From Streptomyces sp. Q6 (lineage in GTDB: Bacteria > Actinomycetota > Actinomycetes > Streptomycetales > Streptomycetaceae), in the NCBI RefSeq assembly GCF_036967205.1, contig NZ_CP146022.1, positions 7,750,001 through 7,814,000 of the forward strand: 64,000 bases of DNA. Reading direction: 5' to 3'. Numbering within the stretch: the stretch's first letter is position 1; each line of letters begins with the position of its first letter. A model generated the notes under the pieces. That model was not told the DNA's origin. It searched no databases and was given only the letters and a program-made list of their open reading frames with translations. The position numbers and the translations under genes were made by a program. Positions 27,061 to 35,921 of this stretch are shown in pieces.

Positions 27061-28083
27061 TCACCACACGCGGCGGCGCCGCCCCAGCCATGTCTGCGCG
27101 ATCACCACGACCGCGAGAAACGCCCCGCTGACCACCTGCTGGTACGCGGAGTCCAGCGACCCGATCTGGTTGATCACGTTCTGGATGACCTTGAGCAGCA
27201 GCACCCCCACCAGCGAACCGCTGATGAACCCGAAGCCGCCCGTCAGGAGCGTGCCCCCGATGACGACCGCCGAGATCGCCTCCAGCTCCATGCCGGAGCC
27301 GAGGATCGTCACGCCCGACACCAGCCAGGCCGCGTTGAGCGCCCCGGCCAGCCCCGCGCAGAGACCGGACACCACGTAGACGCCGATCTTCGTGCGCGCC
27401 ACCGGCGCTCCCATCAGGGCCGCCGCGTCCTCGTTGCCGCCGACCGCGTACACGTACTGCCCGAAGCGGGTGCGGCGCAGGACCACCGCGCCCAGCACGA
27501 ACAGCGCCAGCGTGATCCACACCGGGACGCCGACCCCGAGCAGCTTGCCCTGGCCGAGCGTCGCGAAGAACGTGGACTTGTCGACCAGGTACGTCGTCGA
27601 GCCCTCGTCGGTGATCGCCAGGAGCAGGCCGCGCGCGCCGAGCATCGCCGCGAGCGTCACGATGAACGGAGCGAGCCGCGAGCGGGCGATCAGCAAGCCG
27701 TTGACCAGGCCGATCAGTCCGCACACCGCGAGCGGCAGAAGCAGCGCCACCACCGTTCCGTACCGCGAACCCCAGGCGGCGAGCACACCGCCGAGCGCGA
27801 ACAGCGAACCGACCGAGAGGTCGATGCCGCCCGTCACGATCACGAACGTCATGCCGAGCGCGACGATCGCGAGGAACGCCGAGGACAGCGCCATGTTCTC
27901 CAGGTTGTCCCCGGTCAGGAACGTGTCGAAGGACAGCGACGCGATGACGACCGCGATCACCAACGTGACCAGCGCTCCGTGCTGCTGGGCCAGCGCGCTC
28001 AGCCGCTCGGCACGGGTGGCCCCCAGCGGCTCCTCCGGCACGGCCCTGCCCGGCTGCACGGCTTCCACGTCCGTCATGGTCAT
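27061..28083 (-). CDS. Sugar ABC transporter permease, YjfF-like (galactofuranose/ribose type)
   Basis: A 340-residue BPD_transp_2 permease with about nine to ten helices; conserved ALGMTFVIVTGGIDLSVGSL, LAPFIVTLAAMLGARGLLLA, RTRFGQYVYAVGGNEDAAAL and LEAISAVVIGGTLLTGGFGF. Position (last gene) and segment order match E. coli YjfF. The ATG at 28083 overlaps the stop of the preceding permease (ATGA) and has GGGGGAAG upstream. Part of the importer with the ATPase and binding protein upstream; inner-membrane subunit. Confidence 0.92.
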   Translation of the reverse strand: MTMTDVEAVQPGRAVPEEPLGATRAERLSALAQQHGALVTLVIAVVIASLSFDTFLTGDNLENMALSSAFLAIVALGMTFVIVTGGIDLSVGSLFALGGVLAAWGSRYGTVVALLLPLAVCGLIGLVNGLLIARSRLAPFIVTLAAMLGARGLLLAITDEGSTTYLVDKSTFFATLGQGKLLGVGVPVWITLALFVLGAVVLRRTRFGQYVYAVGGNEDAAALMGAPVARTKIGVYVVSGLCAGLAGALNAAWLVSGVTILGSGMELEAISAVVIGGTLLTGGFGFISGSLVGVLLLKVIQNVINQIGSLDSAYQQVVSGAFLAVVVIAQTWLGRRRRVW

Positions 28084-29042
28084 CGCTTCCCCCGTTCCCT
28101 GGCCGCGTAGACGGCGAGCACGATCACCGCGGCCTGGGCGATCTGCGTCCACGACGGCGGCAGATCGTGTTTGATCAGCGTCGCCGTCAGGAGCTGGATG
28201 AGGACCGCCCCCGCGACCGTGCCGCCGATGCGGACCCGGCCGCCGGTCAGCGGGGTGCCGCCGACCACGACCGCGGTGATCGCGGACAGTTCCATGAGAG
28301 TGCCGAGCGACGTCGGGTCGCTCGCCGTGAGCCGGGCCGTCGCGAGCACGCCCGCCACGGCGGCCAGCGCGCCCGACAGGACGTAGACGAGGACGAGGAC
28401 CCGCCGCACCGGGAGCCCGGCGAGCCGCGCCGCCGGCCGGCTGTCACCGATCGCGAGCAGCCGCCGCCCGAACGTGGTGCGCCGCACGACGAAGGCGACG
28501 AGCACCGCGAGGGCGGCCGCGATCAGCACCACGTACGGGATGCCGAGCACGTCCCCGGTGCCGAGCGCGCGCAGCCCCGGATCCCGTACGTCCTTCAGCT
28601 GGGGGAGGAGGACGAGCGCGAGGCCGCGGCCCGCGACCATCAACGCCAGGGTGGCGACGATGGGCTGGACGCCGATGAACGCGACGAGCGCCCCGTTCGC
28701 CAGGCCGACCAGGACGCCGCCGACGAGCGCGGCGATCAGGGCGATCCACGCCCCGTACCCGAGGTACAAGGAGATCAGGGACGTGGCGAGCGCCATCACC
28801 GAGCCGACCGACAGGTCCACGCCCTCACTGCCGATGGCGAGGGCCATGCCGAGCGCCACGATCAGGACGGGCGCCACCTGGACGGCCTGCGTACGGAAGT
28901 TCTCGGTCGACAGGAAGTGCGGGGTGAACGCGATGTTCACCAGGAGCAGCACGGCGACGCCCAGATACACGCCGTAGTCCTGGAGGAGGCGCAGGGCCCG
29001 GTCGCGGTCGACACCGGACCTGCCCAGGGTCAGTTCACTCAA
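28080..29042 (-). CDS. Sugar ABC transporter permease, YtfT-like
   Basis: A 320-residue BPD_transp_2 permease: LIVALGMALAIGSEGVDLSV, FIGVQPIVATLALMVAGRGL, RRTTFGRRLLAIGDSRPAAR and LSAITAVVVGGTPLTGGRVR. The start is a TTG at 29042 that overlaps the end of the ATPase gene by 8 bp, with GGAGGG ten bases upstream; no GTG or ATG nearby keeps the conserved N-terminus. Pairs with the following permease to form the membrane channel. Confidence 0.9.
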   Translation of the reverse strand: MSELTLGRSGVDRDRALRLLQDYGVYLGVAVLLLVNIAFTPHFLSTENFRTQAVQVAPVLIVALGMALAIGSEGVDLSVGSVMALATSLISLYLGYGAWIALIAALVGGVLVGLANGALVAFIGVQPIVATLALMVAGRGLALVLLPQLKDVRDPGLRALGTGDVLGIPYVVLIAAALAVLVAFVVRRTTFGRRLLAIGDSRPAARLAGLPVRRVLVLVYVLSGALAAVAGVLATARLTASDPTSLGTLMELSAITAVVVGGTPLTGGRVRIGGTVAGAVLIQLLTATLIKHDLPPSWTQIAQAAVIVLAVYAARERGKR

Positions 29043-30561
29043 CGGGCTGCCCTCCAGCGGGAGTCGCGGCGATGGCGCGCATCAGACGGTCCTCGGTGAC
29101 GGCGTCGCCGGTCAGCTCGGCGACCGGCGCGCCGTCCTTGAGGACGACGACCCGGTCCGAGCCCTCGATGAGTTCCTCCATGTCGGAGGAGATCAGCAGC
29201 ACGCCGAGGCCGTCGTCCGCCAACTCGTCGATGAGCTTCTGCACTTCGGCCTTCGCGCCCACGTCGATCCCGCGGGTCGGCTCGTCGAGGAGCAGCACCT
29301 TCGGGTTCATCGCGAGCCAGCGGGCGAGCAGCACCTTCTGCTGGTTGCCGCCCGACAGCTCGCCGACCTTCTGGTGCGGTCCCGCCGTCTTGATGCGCAG
29401 CCGCTTCACGAACGTGTCGACGACGCGGTCGATACGGCCCTCGTCGACGAGCCCGAACCGGGACAGGCCCGGCAGCGCCGCCAGCGCGATGTTCTCCCGC
29501 ACCGACAGGCCCGGCACGATGCCCTCCGCCTTGCGGTCCTCGGGCAGCAGGCTGATCCCGGCCCGGATCGCGGCGGGCGTGGACCCCGTACGGATCCGGG
29601 CACCGGCGACGACGACCCCGCCGGAGTCCACCGGCAGCGCCCCCGCGATGGCCTTCGCGGTCTCGCTGCGCCCGGACCCGAGCAGCCCGCCGAGCCCGAC
29701 GACCTCACCGGGACGGATCTCCAGCGACACCCCGTGCAGCTGGTGACGGACCGTCAACTCTCGTGCCTCCAGCACGGGTTCCGTCGACGTGTCGTGCTCA
29801 CCGGAGAACTGGGTGAGGCCCTTCTCCTGGACGTCACCGATGTCCCGGCCGAGCATCAGCGAGACGAGCCGCAGCCGGTCCAGGTCCGCCAGCCTCCCGG
29901 TGTGCACCACCGCGCCGTCGCGCAGCACCGTGACCGCGTCGCACACCTCGTACAGCTCGTCGAGGCGATGGCTGACGTAGACGACGGCGATGCCGCGCTC
30001 GCGCAGCATGCGGATCACACCGAACAGGGTGCGCACCTCGCGCGGTTCCAGCGACGACGTCGGCTCGTCCATGATGACGACCTTCGCGTCGACCGAGACC
30101 GCACGGGCCAGGGCCACCATCTGCTGGGCGCCGACGCCGAGTTCGCGCAGCGGGCGCTGCACGTCGACGCGGACCCCCAGCTCGTCCAGGGCCGCCTCCG
30201 CCTCCCGATGCATCCGCCGGAAGTCGATCAGGCCGAGCCTGCCGCGCGGCTCACGGCCGAGGAACAGATTGCGGGCCACGCTCATCAGGGGGACGAGATT
30301 GACCTCCTGGTAGATCGTGGAGATGCCCGCGTGCTGCGCTTCGAGCGGCGTGGCGAAGCTGACCCGCCGGCCGTCGTACGTGAGGGTGCCCGCCTCGGGG
30401 TCCGGCCGGTACACCCCCGTGAGCACTTTGATGAGTGTCGACTTGCCCGCCCCGTTCTCCCCGATCAGGGCGTGCACCTCCCCGGCGCGCGCGGTGAAGT
30501 CGACACCGTCGAGGGCGCGCACGCCGGGGAACGTCTTGCTGAGACCGGTCGCTGACAGCAT
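29035..30561 (-). CDS. Sugar ABC transporter ATP-binding protein, YtfR-like, two NBDs
   Basis: A 508-residue protein with two nucleotide-binding domains. NBD1: FPGVRALDGVDFTARAGEV, Walker A GENGAGKSTLIK, VGAQQMVALARAVSVDAKVV, Walker B VIMDEPTSSLE. NBD2: GLGGLLGSGRSETAKAIAGA, LSGGNQQKVLLARWLAMNPK, Walker B LLLDEPTRGIDVGAK. Degenerate Walker A in the second domain is the rule for this CUT2 sugar family. It begins one base after the binding protein's stop (TGACATG). Energises import of a monosaccharide, by position and similarity probably galactofuranose or a relative. Confidence 0.93.
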   Translation of the reverse strand: MLSATGLSKTFPGVRALDGVDFTARAGEVHALIGENGAGKSTLIKVLTGVYRPDPEAGTLTYDGRRVSFATPLEAQHAGISTIYQEVNLVPLMSVARNLFLGREPRGRLGLIDFRRMHREAEAALDELGVRVDVQRPLRELGVGAQQMVALARAVSVDAKVVIMDEPTSSLEPREVRTLFGVIRMLRERGIAVVYVSHRLDELYEVCDAVTVLRDGAVVHTGRLADLDRLRLVSLMLGRDIGDVQEKGLTQFSGEHDTSTEPVLEARELTVRHQLHGVSLEIRPGEVVGLGGLLGSGRSETAKAIAGALPVDSGGVVVAGARIRTGSTPAAIRAGISLLPEDRKAEGIVPGLSVRENIALAALPGLSRFGLVDEGRIDRVVDTFVKRLRIKTAGPHQKVGELSGGNQQKVLLARWLAMNPKVLLLDEPTRGIDVGAKAEVQKLIDELADDGLGVLLISSDMEELIEGSDRVVVLKDGAPVAELTGDAVTEDRLMRAIAATPAGGQPVE

Positions 30562-30562
30562 G

Positions 30563-31663
30563 TCAGTACGCCTTGCTGAGGTCCGCGTCGGCGTTGGCCT
30601 TCGTGTACGCACTGTCCTTGATAACGATGTCCTGGCCGACCTTGTCACCCTGTGTGAACGAATCCAGGGTCTGGAAGGCGAGCGGTCCGAAGCGCGGGTT
30701 GGACTCGATGACGCCGGAGATCCAGCCGTCGACGATGCCCTGCACCGCGTTGCGCGTGCCGTCGATCGTCACGATCTTCACGTCGCCGGCCTTCTTGCCC
30801 GCGCCCTTGAGGGCGTTGACCGCGCCGAGGCCCATCTCGTCGTTCTCGGCGTAGATCCCGTCGATGTCCGGCTTGGACTGGATGAGCTGCTCGGTGACCT
30901 GCTGGCCCTTCTCCCGGGCGAACTCGCCGGTCTGCTTGAAGACCACCTTCAGGTCGGGTGCCTTCTCCTTGATCCGGTCCTCGAAGCCCTTGGTGCGCTC
31001 GGTGGTGACGTTGTTGCCCGCCGCGCCGAGCAGGATCGCGATCGTGCCCTTGCCGCCCGTCGCCTCGATCATCTGGTCGGCGGCGCGCTTGCCCTGCTCG
31101 ACGAAGTCGGAGCCGATGAACGAGACGTAGTCCTTGCAGGCCGCCGCGTTGATCTTGCGGTCGACCGTGACGATCGGGATGTGCTTGGCGCCGGCCGCGC
31201 GCAGCACAGGCTCCCAGCCGTCCGAGTTGAGCGGCGCGATCACCAGCAGGTCCGCACCCTTGGAGATCAGGTCCTGGACGTCGCTGATCTGCTTGGAGAA
31301 CTGCGACTGGGCGTTGGCCGTGAGCAACTTGACGCCGCGCTTCTTCGCCTCGGCCTTGAGGGAGGCCGTCTCCGCGATGCGGAACGGGTTGGCCTCCTTC
31401 TCGGACTGGGAGAAGCCGACGGTGGCGTTCCTCAGGTCGAGCTTCTTGCCGCCGAACGCGGCGATGTCGCAGGTCTCGCCGCCGTCCGGCGAGGCGACCT
31501 CCTGCCCGGCGTTCTGCTCGGCGGCGCTCGAACTGCCCTGGTCGGAGCCGTTCTTGTCGTCCTCGGACTTGGCGCATCCGGTGGCGAGCGCGAGGCTCGC
31601 GACGAGACCGGCGGCGAGCAGGGTCCGGGTGGAGGTACGGCGAAGGCGTGCGGTCTGCGTCAT
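30563..31663 (-). CDS. Sugar ABC transporter substrate-binding lipoprotein, YtfQ-like
   Basis: A 366-residue lipoprotein: n-region with RLRRTSTRTLL, hydrophobic core, lipobox LATGC with Cys30, then an acidic linker. The periplasmic-binding fold shows ATVGFSQSEKEANPFRIAET, LLVIAPLNSDGWEPVLRAAG, IPIVTVDRKI and IYAENDEMGLGAVNALKGAG. The GFSQxxxxNPWR-like opening and ITVDRKI are typical of YtfQ, the galactofuranose-binding protein of E. coli. First gene of a four-gene operon with its own promoter (31753-31781). Ligand assignment to galactofuranose is by similarity of gene order and segments, not proof. Confidence 0.9.
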   Translation of the reverse strand: MTQTARLRRTSTRTLLAAGLVASLALATGCAKSEDDKNGSDQGSSSAAEQNAGQEVASPDGGETCDIAAFGGKKLDLRNATVGFSQSEKEANPFRIAETASLKAEAKKRGVKLLTANAQSQFSKQISDVQDLISKGADLLVIAPLNSDGWEPVLRAAGAKHIPIVTVDRKINAAACKDYVSFIGSDFVEQGKRAADQMIEATGGKGTIAILLGAAGNNVTTERTKGFEDRIKEKAPDLKVVFKQTGEFAREKGQQVTEQLIQSKPDIDGIYAENDEMGLGAVNALKGAGKKAGDVKIVTIDGTRNAVQGIVDGWISGVIESNPRFGPLAFQTLDSFTQGDKVGQDIVIKDSAYTKANADADLSKAY

Positions 31664-31752
31664 TGGTGGTCCCCATTACGGCACGGCCCGGCGCGTGAAC
31701 GCGCAGACGGGGTGGATGTGTTCGACCGGTCGGATCGGCGGTACAGGGGAGG

Positions 31753-31781
31753 TTTTTACATCGTTGGAAGAAGGCTGTAAA
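31753..31781 (-). promoter_or_regulatory. Promoter of the sugar ABC operon with overlapping LacI-type operator
   Basis: On the minus strand TTTACA (31776-31781), 17 bp and TAAAAA (31753-31758) form a good -35/-10 pair. The spacer contains TTCCAACGATGTA, nearly the same as TTCCAACGTTGTA in the lacI/GH2 intergenic region, so a repressor would cover the spacer. Confidence 0.6.
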
Positions 31782-31824
31782 CCCTTCGCGCAGGGACTCG
31801 TCCGCACTCCCGGGGGCGGGGCGC

Positions 31825-32838
31825 TCAGCGACGGCCGAGCGTGCTCTCCCGCTCCATCAGCCGGAATTCCGCGGTCAGTTCACGTCCCGCCTGCGCGTTC
31901 GGGTGCTCCAGATGGTGCAGCAGCGACCCCACCGCGAGCCGCGCGATGGCCTGTTTGTCCGGCGAGATCGTGGTGAGCGTGACGGCGCCGAACCGGCCCT
32001 CCGCGAGATCGTCGAAACCGACCACCGCGACGTCCCAGGGCACCCGGAGGCCCCGCTCGTGCAGCACCCGCATCGCCCCGATCGCCACCAGGTCGTTGTA
32101 CGCGAACACGGCGTCCGGCCGTACGCCCGCGTCCAGCATCCGCGCCATCGCCTCGGCCCCGTCGTGCCGGTCCCAGCCGCCCGTCGGCCCCACCATGCTG
32201 TCCGGCGCCGGCACCCCGGCGTCGGTCAACTCCGCACGCCAGCCCGCGAGTCGCAGATGCGCGGGCTGGTTCGCGGAGTCGGTGCGCGCGCCCAGATAGG
32301 CGATGTTCGTGCGGCCCCGGCCGAGCAGATGGCGGACGGCGGTGCGGGACGCGGCGACATTGTCGATCGCGATGTGGTCGTAGGGCAGGTCGTACTCGCG
32401 CTCGCCGAGCAGCACCAGCGGCACATCGTCCTCGCGCCCGCGCAGATCCGCCGCCTCCAGCTCCAGCGGGCTCAGGATCAGGCCGTCGATCACCCGCGCC
32501 CGGAACCCCTGGCTGACCAGGACCTCCTGCTCACGCTCGCCCCGGGTGTGGTCGAGCAGCACCGTGAAGTCGTGCTCCGCCGCCGCGTCGATGACGGCCC
32601 CGGCCAGTTCGGCGAAGTACGGGTTGCCCAGCTCGGGAACGGCGAGCGCGATGATGCCCGTCCGGCCTTTGCGCAGGTGGCGGGCGGTCAGATTCGGCCG
32701 GTAACCCAGCGCGTCGATGGCCTCCTGGACGCGGGCGCGCATCGCCGGGGTGACGTGCTGGTAGTTGTTCACCACGTTCGACACGGTCTTGATCGAGACG
32801 CCCGCACGCTCCGCGACATCCTTGAGGCTCACCCGCAC
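31825..32838 (-). CDS. LacI-family transcriptional regulator
   Basis: A 337-residue regulator. HTH and hinge are at the N-terminus: VSLKDVAERAGVSIKTVSNV, then VNNYQHVTPAMRARVQEAID and LGYRPNLTARHLRKGRTGII. The effector domain has VPELGNPYFAELAGAVIDAA and the late VVGFDDLAEGRFGAVTLTTI. GTG at 32838 is preceded by GAGGGAG; an in-frame ATG at 32886 would add 16 residues. It stands between the ABC operon and the divergent GH2 gene, and repeats of AACGTTG occur at all three promoters, so it very probably controls the whole locus and is released by the imported sugar. Confidence 0.93.
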   Translation of the reverse strand: MRVSLKDVAERAGVSIKTVSNVVNNYQHVTPAMRARVQEAIDALGYRPNLTARHLRKGRTGIIALAVPELGNPYFAELAGAVIDAAAEHDFTVLLDHTRGEREQEVLVSQGFRARVIDGLILSPLELEAADLRGREDDVPLVLLGEREYDLPYDHIAIDNVAASRTAVRHLLGRGRTNIAYLGARTDSANQPAHLRLAGWRAELTDAGVPAPDSMVGPTGGWDRHDGAEAMARMLDAGVRPDAVFAYNDLVAIGAMRVLHERGLRVPWDVAVVGFDDLAEGRFGAVTLTTISPDKQAIARLAVGSLLHHLEHPNAQAGRELTAEFRLMERESTLGRR

Positions 32839-32937
32839 GGAATCTCCCTCGGCTCGGCGCGCCCGCTCGCCGGGTGCGCTTGTCATGCCCCTGGACAGCG
32901 CGCCGCGCAGCGTGCTGTCATGCCAACTGCCGTTCCT

Positions 32938-32968
32938 TCCAACGTTGTACAGACTCGTTGTACCGACT
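32938..32968. promoter_or_regulatory. LacI-type operator region between lacI and GH2, with 13-bp tandem repeat
   Basis: TTCCAACGTTGTA contains the palindrome CAACGTTG (32940-32947). It runs into two tandem units, CGTTGTACAGACT (32943-32955) and CGTTGTACCGACT (32956-32968). Related cores occur in the ABC promoter and at 35898-35909. Confidence 0.6.
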
Positions 32969-33019
32969 CGAGCGGCGAGCCGCCACCCTTCTTCGAAGCG
33001 TTCCAGCAAAGGAGGATCC

Positions 33020-35641
33020 GTGCGCACCAGAAACCTCAGACGTCACGGGCGACATCTGGCACTTCTCCTGACCACGGCACTCGGACTCACTGCGCTCACC
33101 ATGGCCCCGTCCGCCTCGGCGGGCACGGCCGCGGACGAGCCCGCCGTGCCCCAGGGCCTCAAGGGCGAGTACTACTCCCAAACCGCCCCCGGCGCCTTCG
33201 ACTTCGGCACGTTGAAGGCCACCGGGTTCGACCCGAAGATCGACTTCGGCAGCCTGGAGTCCCGGTTGCAGTCCGCCACCGGAAGCGCCGACGACGCCAG
33301 CGTCCGCTGGACCGGGAAAGTCGTGCCGGAGAAGACCGGCCTGACAACGTTTTCCCTCATCGGCGACAACGGCTTCCGGCTGTGGGTCGACGGGAAGCTG
33401 ACCATCGACCACTGGGTCGACGACTGGGACAAGGAACAGACGTCCCAGCCCGTCGAGTTGACCGCCGGCCAGGCCGTCGACATCAAGGTCGAGTACTTCG
33501 AGCACTACGGCGGGTCCAATCTCCACCTGCGCTGGACCGAACCCGGCGAGGCGAAGGAGGCCATCCCGTCCTCCGCGTTCCGGCTGCCCGACGACTGGGC
33601 GTACGACGGCGCCATCGGCACCACCGTGCTCGGCGACGGCCGCACCCTCAAGCTCGACTTCGCGCAGAAGCTCGGCGCCGTCCCCGCCGGGGTCGACGAC
33701 CACCTCACCGCGGTGATCGGCGGCGCCACGTGGCCGCTCGACTCGGTCCAGGCCGACCCCGACGACCCGCGCGCCGTCCTCGTCGGTCTCCAGGAGCCGG
33801 TCGTCGGCAACAAGGAGGGCGACGCCGCGGGCCTCGCCGACGTCACCTACGACGGCAAGGGCGGGCTGACCGGCAGCGACGGCACCGCCGTCGGCTCCTT
33901 CTGGTCCAGCGGCCCCAACCGCTCCACGTACGAGCTGAGCACCAAGTGGGGCGACGACGTCACCCCGGCCAATGCCCACCGTGAATACCCGCGGCCGCAG
34001 CTCACCCGCGCCAAGTGGAAGAACCTGAACGGCAGTTGGCAGTTCGAAGCCGCGAAGTCGGGGGAGCGGCCGCCGGTCGGCAAGAACCTCGGCGAGAAGA
34101 TCCTCGTCCCCTACCCGGTGGAGTCCCAGCTCTCGGGTATCGAGCGCCACGAGGACCGCATGTGGTACCGCCGCACGTTCACCGTGCCGGCCGACTGGAA
34201 GGTCGGCGGCGGCCAACGCCTCCAGCTCAACTTCGGCGCCGTGGACTGGCAGTCCGAGGTGTACGTGAACGGCAGGAAGGTCGCCGACCACCAGGGCGGC
34301 TACGACAAGTTCAGCGCCGACATCACCGACGCGCTCAAGCCCGGCAGCACCCAGGAGCTGATCGTCGGCGTCTACGACCCGACCGACGCCGCGAACGGCG
34401 AGAACCCGCCGATGGGCAAGCAGCGCCTCGACCCGAGCGGCATCTGGTACACCCCGTCCTCGGGCATCTGGCAGACCGTGTGGATGGAGCCGGTCGCGGC
34501 CGACCACGTCACGGACCTCAAGCTGACACCGGACGTGAAGAAGGGCGAACTGGCCGTCGAGACCACGGGAGTCCGCGCCGGCCTGCCCGTCACCGCGACG
34601 GCGTACGAGGGGGACAAGAAGGTCGCCACCGCGACCGGTACCTCCGGCAGCCCGCTCACCGTGAAGATCACGAACCCGCGGCTGTGGACCCCCGACAAGC
34701 CGTTCCTCTACGACCTCAAGGTCAGCGTCGGCGGTGACCGCGTCGGCAGCTACTTCGGCATGCGCTCCATCTCCGTCGAGAAGGTGGACGGCACCCCGCG
34801 CACCGTGCTCAACGGCACGCCGGTCTTCATGATGGCCACCCTCGACCAGGGCTTCTGGCCGGACGGCCTGCACACCGCGCCGAGCGACGAGGCCCTCGCG
34901 TACGACCTGAAGATGCACAAGAAGATGGGCTTCAACTCGGTCCGCAAGCACATCAAGGTCGAACCCGACCGCTGGTTCTACTGGGCCGACAAGCTCGGCC
35001 TGCTCGTCTGGCAGGACATGCCGGCGATGGCCGCCGGGGTCGACCCGTCGACCGCCGCCCGCGCCGAGTACGAGCGCGAGATGAAGACGATGATCGACCA
35101 GCACTACAACCACCCGTCGGTCATCATGTGGGTCACCTTCAACGAGGGCTGGGGCCAGTACGACGAGGCCCGCGTCGCCGACCAGGCGAAGTCCTGGGAC
35201 CCGACCCGCCTGATCAACTCGATGTCCGGGCTGAACCTCGGCCGGGACGGCGGCACCGGCGACATCATGGACGAGCACGGCTATCCGAGCCCCGCGCTGC
35301 CGCCCCACCCCGACGGGGAACGGGCCCTGGTCGCGGGCGAGTACGGCGGCCTCGGCCTCGCGGTCCCCGGCCACGCCTGGTCCGTGCAGCAGTCGTACGT
35401 GGACGTCGACCCGGCGACGTACACCGACGACTACCTCGCCAAGCTCGACGAGGTGCACAAGCTGGCCTGCAAGGGCGGCAACGGAGCCGTCTACACGCAG
35501 ATCTCCGACGTCGAGGGCGAGCTCAACGGCCTTCTGACGTACGACCGCAGGGTCGTCAAGCCGGACGTGACGCGACTGCACGACGCCCAGGAGGCGCTGA
35601 TCCGCGACGCCTCCCGGAACACGGTGGCGAACTGCGCCTGA
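33020..35641 (+). CDS. Secreted GH2 glycosidase with N-terminal PA14 domain
   Basis: An 873-residue exported enzyme. Signal peptide about residues 1-35 (ALLLTTALGLTALTMAPSASA). A PA14 domain at about 45-195 shows LKGEYYSQTAPGAFDFG, VRWTGKVVPEKTGLTTFSLI and SNLHLRWTEPG. The GH2 part has the sugar-binding jelly roll (WYRRTFTVPADW, DWQSEVYVNGRKVADHQGGY), the Ig-like domain, and a TIM barrel with the acid/base in TFNEGWGQ (Glu709) and the probable nucleophile in VAGEYGGLG (Glu774). A perfect AAAGGAGG precedes the GTG. Family activities include beta-galactosidase, beta-glucuronidase and galactofuranosidase. Beside a YtfQ-like importer, release of galactofuranose is a reasonable guess. Followed by a strong terminator. 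Confidence 0.92.
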   Translation: MRTRNLRRHGRHLALLLTTALGLTALTMAPSASAGTAADEPAVPQGLKGEYYSQTAPGAFDFGTLKATGFDPKIDFGSLESRLQSATGSADDASVRWTGKVVPEKTGLTTFSLIGDNGFRLWVDGKLTIDHWVDDWDKEQTSQPVELTAGQAVDIKVEYFEHYGGSNLHLRWTEPGEAKEAIPSSAFRLPDDWAYDGAIGTTVLGDGRTLKLDFAQKLGAVPAGVDDHLTAVIGGATWPLDSVQADPDDPRAVLVGLQEPVVGNKEGDAAGLADVTYDGKGGLTGSDGTAVGSFWSSGPNRSTYELSTKWGDDVTPANAHREYPRPQLTRAKWKNLNGSWQFEAAKSGERPPVGKNLGEKILVPYPVESQLSGIERHEDRMWYRRTFTVPADWKVGGGQRLQLNFGAVDWQSEVYVNGRKVADHQGGYDKFSADITDALKPGSTQELIVGVYDPTDAANGENPPMGKQRLDPSGIWYTPSSGIWQTVWMEPVAADHVTDLKLTPDVKKGELAVETTGVRAGLPVTATAYEGDKKVATATGTSGSPLTVKITNPRLWTPDKPFLYDLKVSVGGDRVGSYFGMRSISVEKVDGTPRTVLNGTPVFMMATLDQGFWPDGLHTAPSDEALAYDLKMHKKMGFNSVRKHIKVEPDRWFYWADKLGLLVWQDMPAMAAGVDPSTAARAEYEREMKTMIDQHYNHPSVIMWVTFNEGWGQYDEARVADQAKSWDPTRLINSMSGLNLGRDGGTGDIMDEHGYPSPALPPHPDGERALVAGEYGGLGLAVPGHAWSVQQSYVDVDPATYTDDYLAKLDEVHKLACKGGNGAVYTQISDVEGELNGLLTYDRRVVKPDVTRLHDAQEALIRDASRNTVANCA

Positions 35642-35652
35642 CCGGCGCACCA

Positions 35653-35680
35653 GGGGCGGGCCCGACACCGGGCCCGCCCC
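35653..35680 (+). terminator. Terminator of the GH2 gene
   Basis: GGGGCGGGCCC and GGGCCCGCCCC form an 11-bp stem with a 6-base loop, 12 bp after the stop and followed by a CTTCCT tract. Confidence 0.8.
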
Positions 35681-35718
35681 CTTCCTCGCCGACCCCGGCG
35701 GGGAACCCAGGACCCTCG

Positions 35719-35856
35719 AACCGGCCTACCGCCGTGTCCGGATCAAGCATCGGCGACGTCCTCGGCGTCGAGGGGCCGTCCACGGCCGACAGCGCCCAAG
35801 TGGTGCGGTTCGCCGGCGACGGGACGGATGATCACCTGTGGCGTCCGGAGTCTTGA
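35719..35856 (+). pseudogene. Remnant of a ricin-B-type lectin (CBM13) repeat
   Basis: The plus-strand reading SSIGDVLGVEGPSTADSAQV, then VRFAGDGTDDHLWRPES and stop, matches the last repeat of ricin-B-like carbohydrate-binding domains (SGKVLxVxGxSTADGAxVxQ...NGxxxHxW). There is no start codon or domain body; the upstream part falls in the terminator of GH2. It is probably the end of a lost lectin domain, perhaps once fused to the GH2 enzyme or another hydrolase. Confidence 0.45.
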
Positions 35857-35897
35857 CGGGCCATCGGGACGGACGAAGAATGAGCGCGCACCATGCT

Positions 35898-35909
35898 GAC
35901 AACGTTGTC
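35898..35909. promoter_or_regulatory. Perfect 12-bp palindrome upstream of GH92 (LacI-type operator)
   Basis: GACAACGTTGTC sits 12 bp before the ATG at 35922 and shares the AACGTTG core with the lacI/GH2 region. Binding here would block the promoter or initial transcription of GH92. A partial copy (GACAACGTTTTC) occurs within GH2 at about 33344. Confidence 0.6.
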
Positions 35910-35921
35910 GAAAGGCGCACC

